A DNA stretch of 64,000 nucleotides from Strigamia acuminata (taxonomy: Eukaryota > Arthropoda > Chilopoda > Geophilomorpha > Linotaeniidae), in NCBI GenBank assembly GCA_949358305.1, contig OX442316.1, forward strand, positions 11,780,001-11,844,000, given 5' to 3'. The notes beneath the pieces are model-generated. The model searched no databases and was not told the origin of the DNA. It saw only the letters and a list, made by a program, of their open reading frames with translations. Of the stretch, positions 50,101 to 62,100 are shown piece after piece. The translations under genes were made by a program, and so were the position numbers. How positions within the stretch are numbered: position 1 is the first letter of the stretch; every line of letters begins with the position of its first letter.

Positions 50101-53100
50101 AACTTACCATCTTCCGACGTCATAACAAGAATTTCCTCGCTCTTTGGACCCTGTCCTTGGTCATTGAAGGCAGAAATGGTCAGCGAGTATTTTGTGAATT
50201 TTTCCAAATCGCTAATAAATGCACTGTGATTGCCTTCGTTGCCATCTTCAACTTGGACGGTGCGAAAAGTGGGCGCCTCGGTCGAATCTGACTTCTTGTA
50301 ATACCCGATGGTGTAACCTCTCAATTTCCCGTGCCACGCGTGTCGCTCCGGAGGCTAAACAAATCAAACAAGACTCTTACCACTCGTGTTTATACAATTT
50401 CTTCTTCTTCATCGATTCTTCCTAAATAAAGACATTAACAAAGGCTCTTCGCCCTGTAATTGCGGTCACTGATGCAGCGACCAAAAGGTCACCTTCATTC
50501 GGTCCAATCACTAACCCGATATCGAACAAGACACATTGACAATATCCACAAACAAGGTGCTCTGCCAACAGCCGTTTACACTGGGCCTTGTCCACTGCAC
50601 GCTGCAATGAATCCGTTATTCGGACCGATTCCACCCACTGAACTAGAATCGCACGCGCTCCCCATGCGAAATTTAAAGCACATGTCCATTTCACTCGAAT
50701 ATTTTGATTGAAACATTTGCATTCCTCACTCGTTAGTTGTTGTAAAACTTGTCCAATTTTCGCACACGTCAATAGACAACACACGTCAATAGATAGCGCC
50801 CAATACAAGACAAAATCCAACCGATTGAATGAAAGGCTCAGTCTCCTTCATCAGAACAATTTCTTTTATCGTCCCTGAGGAGGTGGGTGTGTGTGTGAAA
50901 AAAGGGAAAGAAAGAACGAAAAAAAAAGAGAAGAGGAATTGATTTCTCAAAGGAGACTCTTATTGAGTAGCGGCGAACAAAAAACACTCAAAGCAAACAA
51001 AAGGCATCGAATACCCAAGAGAGATTCGGTCAATAAAGAAATTTTATAAATTCATGAAATGTAAACTAAAAAAATAAAAGTATCGCATATAGAAAGAAAC
51101 GGTTCATTGCTAGGGGCACGTGTGTCTATAATTCAAGATCGGTCAGGAGAGACGTGCGCGTAAATTTCCCAAATTCATTAAAGGTAAGAGCAGAAGACAT
51201 TGATGAATGATTCAACGTGGAGACATTTGCACCGCCTGTGGAAAATCCCTCGTACACCTTTGAATTCTGGGCCGGTAACAAGTATGTCGCCCGCCCACTG
51301 CAACATTATGGATGTGATTTACGAAAGAGCAACGTGAAACGACACTTGGTTTCCATCGCCACCCTCACTTAATGAAGGCTTAATGCTATAGCGAATTTCG
51401 AACGGCTTAAGAGGGATCAACTCTTGCGGCGATTCCGTCAAAACGCCAACTTGGCTTAAAATCAACAGACATCCAATCGATCTGCTACTGACGAATGGAA
51501 GGAATGTGCTTTAATTTCGACAGGGGTTGGGGGATGGCATAGGGAGAAACCGTGCACGCATCTCGCTGGCAATGGCAATCATTCGGAAGTGAAATTCTCT
51601 TTTGCCTCGAGCGCTCGTCGAAGAGCCGAGTAGAGAACACCCGGTTCAATTTTTCTCCACCCCAACAACCCTTTCGACCCATCACATCACCCGTACGCCG
51701 GCCAAACTCATTAATAAACAAGCAGTGCAGGCAGAGTGTCGCTGGTCTGCAATACTCATGAATTACCAATGGCGCATCACTCAAAGTCACGTGCTATCCA
51801 ACTTTTATCCAAAAAACCAATACCATTAAGATGCTCACCTTGCCTGACTTCAAGAATAATGTAAAGCGGCTTGTAGGGATTAATTTTGCAGCCCACTTTT
51901 TAGCTGACCCACCTCACTCGACCGCCACCTGCCTTTCTACGTAATGAGTTCGCTGACCCCCTCCCCGCACTGCAATAATGATCGCTGCTCCACCTTTCGT
52001 TTTCACTGACAGGTGAAAATCACTTTTTAATCACATTTTTTCGCCTTGTTTAGATATTCATCTCATCTAATATTTATAACGGACTAGTCGCAATTAATGG
52101 AAAGAGAAAAATAAAAACATAAAAACATAAAATTGCGATAAAAATAAAAAAAGCACTTTTTTCGCCTTTTCGGCAAATAAAAGGTGGACGACTAAAACTC
52201 ACCCTCCAACGAACGACCACGGTATTAGCGTCCACTGCGTCCGCTTCTACATCGACCGGGGCACCAGCAGGGGCTGCGAGAAGAAGAGAAAAAAATCACC
52301 TAAGGTCAGCATCTTTTCGATGGAAACTGGTGAAAATATGTCAATCAAACGAGGAGAGGGAAATCTTTTCCCTGTACTCCTCTGATGGCATGCCTCTCTT
52401 CTCTTCTCTTCCCTTACCTTCTTCTTTTGTGAGGAAAGTGACGAAATCCCCTGGGCTACTGAGGCCTAGTTCGTTTTCAGCGAACATCCGCAGCTGGTAG
52501 TGCGTAGCGGGCCTTAGGCCGTGCAAGGTGACGTTCGTGTCCCAGCCACTAACTGCCAATTCAACCAGACCATCTTCCCATTCTTCTATTGACAGAAAAA
52601 AGAAAAGTAAAGTCTCAAACTTTTTATCCCTTTTTTTCACTTCTTTTTCCGTGTGCCCATGTCAGCAAATCGAAGTGAAAAACAAACAGATCAACATCAA
52701 TTTACCACGCCGTGGTCACTCAAGGATAAATTGCACATTTAGGGAACAAAAAATAAAGCAAAATCAATCAATACAGAGAAAAACATTTAATTGAATGGAC
52801 ACAAGAAATTATTTCTACCAAAAAATGGTGTCCATTCTTCATGATCATTAACAAATATTAACTAGCTATATAAGTAAATAAATATATACGTAATTTGCAA
52901 ACCTATAGCTGCTGTTTCAGCTCTGTTTATTGCACACAAGTTGTGTCAAATTCAATTATAAAAGTACTCATGCCATAAATAATGGCGTACGAGTGTAGTG
53001 GCCAATGTCAACTCTACCAATAACAAGTCCAATAAATCTGCCCAATGTCTAAAATAATTCGCATATTACTATAATTTGCTAGATAAAAATAAAATAAAAA

Positions 53101-56100
53101 AACCTCTAAATTCATAAAATAATGATGTTTCCTCTTGATTTACAAATGCAATTAAAAATAAAGTTGAAATTGGAAGGTTAAACGAGGCACGAGATTCACA
53201 CATAAAAGCATAATTGTCCACAAGTAAATCACCCAGTGACTCCCAGTGACTCAGTCTCCCGTTACACGTAAAAAAAAGTTTTAACACCCATAAAATTTAC
53301 AAAGAAATAATAAAAACAGTGCGAGTCGCAGAGTTACGATCAGTTGGTTCGAATTCGCTTTGCGTGTTAGTGTTGCGGTGCAGCCTATAAACAAAGGCAA
53401 TCAGTGCATTAAACGTACGAGCAAAGTGCCGGGGAGTAAATGCGACGTTTTATAAAGTGTTTTCCTTTCTTACAAGCCAGCATCATTCTCCAACCTAAAC
53501 CCCCTTATCAATCATGTAACGTGTGCTAATAGAATTCAAGAATGGTCACTAGAGAGATTTGATGTATGGCCACGCCACGCACGAGCAATTCATCTTGTGA
53601 GCAATTTTTATTTTTACACGGCTGCTGATCATCATTCAAGCCCTTTCCACTCTGAGTAATGTTTACACATTGACCATCTGTGTGTAAGTGAAACGTTGGC
53701 AATATTTTTCTCCCCTTCCCACCTCGCAAAACTCATTAATCAGACATTTTTGTTGTCCTAGATCTAAGCTCAAGCAAAAAACCGAGCTTTGATGCTGTCA
53801 TTCCAACAAAACAGCGCCGGATTAAACCCTACGCAGTCGAAATCTCGAGGGCCTCCTCGCAAATTATCTTTAAGAAAGCTTGAAACGACTGAAATACAAT
53901 GCGTGACAAAACTTCGGCCGAGTTGGATAAATGATTAAAAAATAAACAATTTTCAAAATATAACCAAACAATAGATTTGCATTTTAATCGTGCTGCCTCT
54001 ATCCTATATTATGCTGTTGTAATGTTTACCTGGTCCTTGGTTATATTCGACTACATATTTAATGATTCGTGTGTGACCATTGAATGGATGCGACCATGTC
54101 ACGTGGACATTTCGACTTCCAATATTCTGGATGTGTATATCCCCAGGAGCATCGGGGGGTTCTGAAAATAGAAACAGTAACCTATCATGAACAGGATAAA
54201 ACTCGTCCAATAATAAAAAAAAGATAAAAAATTCCCCGGGCTAGACATATCGAATTGAATTTCTAAGCTTTAATGAGAAAACGCCATGTCGTCTTGTGTA
54301 GACAAAAACAAACAGTTTTGTTTATAAAATTAACAATTAAAGCGTCAGCTGCAAGAACAGCAATTAACAAGATCAAACTTAATTACTAAAGCTGCAAAAA
54401 CACAAACGGAGAGTAGACAAAACACAAAACAACGTTTTTCGGAAAGATTTGAACGTTCCAACGATCTGAAAAAGACCACTGTGGTGCGTCAATCAAAACC
54501 TGACGCTCATCATTAAAAATGTCGTGCAATAAAGTGCAGTTTGTTTATCGTTTCAAAGAAACCGTAAACAGAAGATCTCAAATAAAAAAAATGTAAAATG
54601 ACATTCAAATGAAAATTTACAACAAAAAAAAAAAAAAAAAAACCGATCATTAAATTTTGAGATAAAAAATGTAGAAACTTAGAAAACAAGGTTTCATCAT
54701 TACAATCGATTTGTAACGTTTTTAATGTGGACATAAATAAAAATATTGCCCCTTAATGCCCCAAATCAACATAAAGCAATAAAAGCCCGAACGGAAGATA
54801 AGAAACTTTGAAAAAGATTTATTGATTTGGGCTTATCTGAGTGGCTTAAAAGTAATTTTTTATACGGTCATTATAAACCGCAAGTTGAAGTTGTCGAGGA
54901 AGTTAATAGATAAGTTAAAATGTCGAGGCACAAGAATCTGCAAGAGATGCTGACTGCGTGGATCCATTAAGTTACTGCATAGAATGGAAGGAGGCGTCTA
55001 ATGAAGCGTTGACTTTCAACGGGCCCGTTGCTATGGCAATTTCGGTGGGGGAAAAGTCCCATTCTGCCCTGTCTTTTGCCAACTGCTTCCGGTGCGTAAT
55101 TCCAGCTGAATAAATCTTCATTTTGCGCCACTAACGGTCTTTGCAATCACCACTGAGTACATTTGTCTCGTAGAAATTAAGTTTCTAGCTTCCCAGGTTG
55201 CCTTCAATGAGAGTAATTAATGTGCACACGACAGCCTATAAAATGAAGTTTGCAAAGATTTTCCAAGTTCATACCGCCTATTCGCCCATCCATTTAAAAA
55301 GGAGAGAAAAAAATAGGGCGAGAGAGGCAAAAAGAGCACTTTTTCGTGTTCCATTTCAAATTAATCGATAATTAAATAATGGCGTATATATAGTGTGAGA
55401 AATTACCTTTGTGAATGTAACTAGGGGCGCAATTGTCTAATTGTATTGAAATTTTCAACCAACTTAACTTCTACTATCTACTTTACTAGATTAGATTTTC
55501 GAGCGCAGGACTTTCCCCCCGAAACAAGCGACATTTCATTTTAAAAGTGTAAGATCGATAGAATTGACAGCCATTTTGTTTTGATTACGAGTTCAACAAC
55601 TAGCCAATCAATTTTTCAAAATGTGGTATTCCATCTCCCTATCATTTCACTCGACTTAGCTTTAAGAATGAAATTCCAAAAAGAAACAAAAGAAACACAA
55701 AAGAAAAGAGAAACAAAAAAAATCAATGAAAAAAATTATTTTGCTTTTCTTTTGCAAACTCTGTACCGGTAGTTTTTTTTATTTTTTTACTTTTTGTTCA
55801 AATAAAAAGAAATTATTCTTTTATAAATTTGTTTTTTGGTGAGAGATAAAACCAGGAACGGCCAAAACAGTCATAAAAACGAACAAGTTGCCTGGCAAAT
55901 GATAATAAGCAGACCGAGCGGAAAGATCACAAAGAAGAAAGTGTAAATCAATGAACGGCTCGGGCTAAAGCAAGCACCTTAATAACAAAACGGCTGGAGT
56001 TTGAAATTTGAATCTATTTTTGAGCGTGTTTGAGCTAAGCGGTTTAAATGTCTGCCCCAGCAGCCAGAGCAGCCTTCAGAATTAATAAAATAAATGCACG

Positions 56101-59100
56101 TGTTCCTTCAACTGTTCATTAAACATTGAATGGAAATTTCTCTTCGCCAAACACTCTCCCTTGTTAAAACGGGGTCAGGAAAATTCAAAATTAACGAAGA
56201 TGGATTATTTTAAAATTCTAACATGCACTCGAGATGATGTTGAATCTGCAACTAGATTATCATCTCTCTCTCTCTACGCTCAAGGACAAAGCAATCAGAG
56301 TTCAGCTCAAACTTCCATTTAAAACCTGCATCAAGTTCATTTAAAAAATAGAAAAGAACCGTAAAAGGAAAAGTAAAACTCTCTCTCTCTCGAGTTAATA
56401 TCAAGAGAATTATAAATAAAATAAAATATAAAAAATGGAAACAAAACATGGAAAAAATGTAAAGTGACATTTTCTCATTCTACTTAATTCTCAACATCCA
56501 AGTCGTAAATTTAAATTAAAATAAAACCTGAAAGTAGTCCCACATATTTAAAGAAATAAAGAAAAAAAAAAAACACTTAACCAGAAAATTTACGACTTAA
56601 AAAATAAAAAATATTATTAAATTTTTTTTTAAATGTTAAAGAGCAGATGAACAGATCAATATAAATACTCAATTTGAAGTAACTGACAAAACAAATTTGG
56701 AGCAACGTAAACTCTCAATCTGTTCATCTCACCTTAACACCGGCGCTTACCAAACACTGTAATCTGTAAGTTGGTATCGTCTGTACCAAACTCATTTTCA
56801 GCCTTGCAGTTATAAATTCCGGTATCAATTCGTGTAGCCTCCTCGACAGTTAAGTCGGACACTCCTCGATCTGCGGGCGATTCAATTTTATATCTAGAAA
56901 AAAAAGAAAAGAAAAGAAAGGACAAGATAAGGGTTTTACTTCAGCAGTTTAGGAAAATGTAGTACAAGCTGGCAGAGAAAATTGCGCAAGATACGATTCA
57001 AAACAAATGTATCGTTCGCTCGAACGACTTTCCTTGACTTTTAATGCAAATTGTACTTTCAAAGAGAGTTTGATAACGAGATACGAGACAATAAGACATT
57101 TTAATCGAGCTCGGGTAAGTGAGCGCGCTCAAACAAACGCTATATATTTTAATAAATCAGAGCTTAGGTGACTGCTTCAACCCCCTCAAATTCCGCCCGC
57201 GTTACGAATCAATTTGCAACACCGATAAATGGGTGCCCGGTCCACTGAACACAGGGAAATTGGCCGACGCCCTGGCCCACGAGCATCGATCACGAATCCA
57301 TGTGGGCGGAGAAGTAGTGGAAAAATGGCTGCCACTCTGCAAATGAGCGCGGCGAGCAGATTTTGCAAAGTAATGGCGCGGCGACGTCTTTTTCAAACTT
57401 ATAAGTGAAGGAAAAAAAAGTTTTGGTGAAGATTGAGCGCTCAAAATCGAGGCCAGATGTGCATATCCGACACGAGCAAAAGGAGAGTTGATGAAAACCA
57501 TCCCACACACACCCACAAAAAAATAAAAGAAAAGAAAAGAGTGAGAAAAAAAGAAGAAAATAAAAGAAAAAAAGGTAAAATCAATGAGATTCACTTTCAA
57601 TAGTATATGGGAAAGTTCCGTTTCGCATCGGGTAGAGTAAAATCTATCAAACTAACTACAAAATCCAATACCACCATTGCACTCTTTGCAGTTAAAAATT
57701 CAATTAAGTCGAAAACTCCATTTCACCGATGCCTTAAAGGTCTCAAAGGATACAAATAAAAGCATTGTGAAAACATCTCGTCATTGATTGTAGTTTCATT
57801 AAGTGTGTTTTACTCTTTAACACATTTAAAATCAATGGCGCACAAAGCGCTCTGCACAATAGCACAGAAAACTATTCAAACTCTGATGACAACTGATTGT
57901 TTAATTATTCTCGTTCAAAAACTCAATAACTCCTTCATTATTTGATGAGAAAAAATGTAAAAAACCCAAAGGATTAGCACGAAATTTGAAAATAAATAAA
58001 TAAACGAGTGATAACATTGTTCGCAGCCCAAATTCCATAACTAAACCTAAAATTCTATTTATTACGAGTGAATAGAACCTCATTTCGTCCCACTATCCAC
58101 TACCGAGTACTATGTATAGGAAATATGACATACATCTTATTCCTTTTCAGACCTGGCACAAGTTCTCTCCAAATATTGCAGACTGCAATATTGTACATGA
58201 GTGAGTTTTGCAATAAAAGCACATTATTCAAGTGCGCCATTGCCCGTAAAACCCGAAAAAAGTCGACCCATCCAATTTTTCATTCCATTCACTGCCATTA
58301 CCCTAAAATACGAGCAATATACGAGCACCGAAAGCAGATGAAAGCCCAAATAAAATAAAAAAAAAATAAAAAAAAAATTAACATTTCTTTCAACGTGCCC
58401 ATCTCAATTAAAACTTTTCCTCCCATCATCACCAACAAGTTTAACAACCTGCACGAAACCTCAAGCACCACTAAAACACTGTTTACAACAACGAACTGTT
58501 ACAAAACATTAGACCGTCAGCAATAAACCATTAGAACTTTTTTTCTGACATCTCTAACATCGAACATCACTCGCATCCAACCAATGTGTAATTTGGTCTC
58601 AGATTGTTTTAAGGCCAGCTAATGAGTCTTGCGCGTCCCCTTGGGAGATGGCAGTGCGCTCTGCTCGGTCCAGATAAGGCTACATCGGTCGATCTGTAGC
58701 TGAGGCTAAAATCAATGGAGGAGCCAGCCTCAAACTTAATCCTCCTGCAAAGACTGCCGACTTCATTATTATGTATATGAGGGTGAAATGAGACACAAAA
58801 TCCCCTCCCACCTATCTCATCATCGCCCCCTAGGTCCACATTTCAAAACACAGTGGGGTGTTTGCCAGTCGCCAAGGAAACACTTAGTGCATTAGCATAT
58901 TATCATGCTTTTCGTGTTCCCTCAAGGATGAAAGAGTTGTGTAAGTGGCTTTAGGGATGGCAATTTCACTTATCAATCAGCTTATTGAATGTGAGTAGTG
59001 AAGGGCAATAAAAAATAAATTGTCTTCTTCGTGTCACAAGCTGGTTACATTCGCATAAATTATACCTAGGGATATTACCAGATTGAGAAATGGAGATAAA

Positions 59101-62100
59101 ACCAATTTTTTTCCCTTCTATTATTTATACAATTTCTGGAAAGCACCCTAAAGGTGATAAAGTGCTACGACTCAACTATATTTTTTCTTTCTTTGCGCTA
59201 CCTTTTGCCACACCTGCAAGAAAACACCATTAACGAGCAGAGCTCTCACACACGAGATGATTGTGCCTTGTTTTTCTCGAGTAAAATGTTTACCTGGTGT
59301 CTGCTAGCGGATCAAGTAGAACGCCATCCTTTTTCCACATGAAACTCATAGGCTTGTCTCCATTTGGTGGACACTCCAAGCGAAATCCTTCGCCTCGTTT
59401 TAACGACTGGTTCACGAATTTCACGTCGAATCGAGGGGGCACTAGAAATTCAAAATTTAAAAATTTAAAAATTTAAAAATATCATTTTTTTTTAAAAATT
59501 AATTTAAAATAATCACCTTGAACAGTCACGTGAACGGCTGTGCTGAGTCCATCACCGATACCGTTTGAAGCTTTACAAAAATAATGTCCAGCGTGGTACT
59601 CGCGTGCTCGAACGAATACCAAACTCCCATTTGATAAAATTGACAAATCAGGACTCATTTCTACCGGTTCCACAAATTCTCCGACAGTTGCTCCTTTTAA
59701 ATTAAAAGAAAGAAAAAAATCCATATTAATCGATATTACTCAAGAAAAACATTCTTATATCTTAAAAAAAAAAGAAAAAAGATTTCGTACAAAAGCAATT
59801 TCCCGTGTCTTTACTGAAATCTCATTTTTCTTTCTTTGCCCTCTGCATTTACGATAAGAAAAGTGAAACATCATAAAAATAAAAAAAACCCGACAATATC
59901 GATCTAATTTTAGCAAGTAAACAGCGTTATGTCTTGACTCAGTAACTGGACTGGAAATTTAGCACCCTAAAAAAAAAAAAAGAAAATTGCCTCATCTCTT
60001 ATACAACACATTTTGATCCACGCTTCCTTTAATAAGCAACAGGTATCAATCATTTAAGCTTCGCTACTTCTTATTTTTAAGCTTAAAAGTAAAGAAAGGC
60101 AAAATTGGACGTGGGGGAAAAAAAGATGGATGGATGAAATTAAGAAGAGGAAGGAATGCATGCAGGAATTATCGTGGTATGTGTTCGAGTTGTTGATACG
60201 TCACGCTTGATTAAAATATGTGGCCTGTGGTGCGTGAATCTTGAGTGCACACCCACAAACAACAATGTAATGTACATTTAATCTTCCCTTTACCCATTCT
60301 AATCAATTAAAAGCACATTAAAAATCCGATAACCTACAGCATCGAAATCATTAACCCTTTCATTTAAGCGAATGGAGACGAATTCTATATCAGTTTCCAA
60401 GTTTGTAAGCTCCAAGATGGTGGAATAGAGAAAATAAAGCATCGAGAAGCCTCTTATAACCAACTTCAGGATCAAAAGAAGAAAATGTGGACGAAGGGCA
60501 ATGGCGTCTTAGGAGATTTGCGCCTGGCCAACTTAAATCCCTCGTGATGTTCGTGCACCGAGCAATGTCCATTCATTTCATTCACTTTACCACTATAACA
60601 AACCCATAGTCTTACCGAGCTTTTATACTTGACGCCCATCTTCTTTTTCATTACAGCCATTACCGAAGAAGCAGGTGCAAATGAATACACGCCGATGATA
60701 ATCTTGTACTCAAACATATCTCAAGTTCATACTTTAATGAATAATAAACAAGCTACGAGATCAAAAACAATTTCTGCAATTTTATATATCTCATAGTATA
60801 TAATTTGATTGATTCAAGCTCAACAACCCAAATAACGATATTGCAAACAAACACAATGTACAATCAAATTTTGTTTATACACCAGAGGATGTATTAAAGT
60901 AGAAATGGACGAATACCGACGTCGATATCTGGCCGATATTTGTCAGTATCGGTATAAAAAGCTGCCGATACCAATATTTCTAATTTATCAAAACACATGG
61001 CCAACGTGATGCAAAATGCTGCGCTAATGTAGCAAAATATGCAGATGTGCACGGTTTATTGACTAAACCAGGGGTTCCCAAACTTTTTAGCATCGCGACC
61101 CATTTTTAAGCAAGGCGATCTTCCGCACCCCTCTTCCATCTATCGGTGCATTAAATTTTCAAAAATAAACTCCTAAAAATAAAATAAAAGAAAAAAAGAA
61201 ATTTTGCATAACATTTTACATAAGTTTGCAAAAAAATAATTTTAGTGCACTATTCTAGGAGGAGGGGGGGGTCATGTCTACCAGTTACTTAGATTGTTAC
61301 AATTGTGCCGTCGCGCCCGACCAAAAATCAGTTCGGAAAACGCTAGACTAGACTAATAATCCAAAAAATTTTGCACCATTTTCTAAATTACATAAAAAAT
61401 TTACCTGGATATTTAAATTATTTTTAAAAAATTTCGACTAAACTGTCTACGTTGTTATCAACCGATTATATAGGAAGAGAATTGGATAATTATGGTATCG
61501 GTCAAACCGTAGTATAAAAGGCTGCAGTATTTCAGAATTTTTGCGAACTCCATTTAAACCACCAACGAAATTTATGAGTATAGCTGCAAACTGTTGTAAC
61601 TTTTAGATATTAGAGCCGGATAACGTGCATCTGTTTTACATTTAAAGTTTAGCGAAGACTTTGTGGTACTCATCTCACATGACTTTAAATGCCCAAGTTA
61701 CATGCGAAAAGAGACAGAAAAATAAATGTTAGCACAATTTCATTCCGCTTTTATATTTTGCTTTTCATTTTTATGTGTTTTTCGTACAACCTTTCGAATG
61801 AATTATATTCGGTTTTGATTTGCTACTGAAACGAGATCATCTTACAGAAGGACTCGACCTTTGCTGTCAACTTGCCAGCAGACATGAGCCCAGTGCTTAA
61901 GACGGTTATAAAACTTTCATGTGTAACGATTCGAGCGATATGTTCTTGGATCCCCTTTCTACTACAGTTGAAGAATCAGTAAATGCTCCCTGCACCTGGG
62001 GTCCCATTTTTCCCACTTCCACCATTTATAAGCACACGCACCGCCGAGTGTTAAGTGGCCTATCAGAATGGGGAGTGAGAAAGAAGGCTGGAAAAGATGA

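Larger units (their letters stand above)
44359..54161 (-). other. Dscam: Dscam exons for FN3-1 to FN3-4
   Basis: Eight exons make four fibronectin type III domains, each in two exons. FN3-1 is 54161-54030 (EPPDAPGDIHIQNIG) and 52585-52418 (TNVTLHGLRPATHYQLRMFA). FN3-2 is 52273-52203 (APAGAPVDVEADAVDANTVV) and 50354-50108 (LRGYTIGYYKKSD, ISDLEKFTKYSLTISAFNDQ). FN3-3 is 48915-48769 (VPSEPPADVQCLALTSQS) and 48676-48518 (TLHGLEKYTNYSLRVAAFTK). FN3-4 is 46526-46387 (VPDVPADVKAIPASKESVLV) and 44515-44359 (EISGLKTDQSYEFWVTAATM). All carry the FN3 core W, L and Y positions. Confidence 0.93.
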
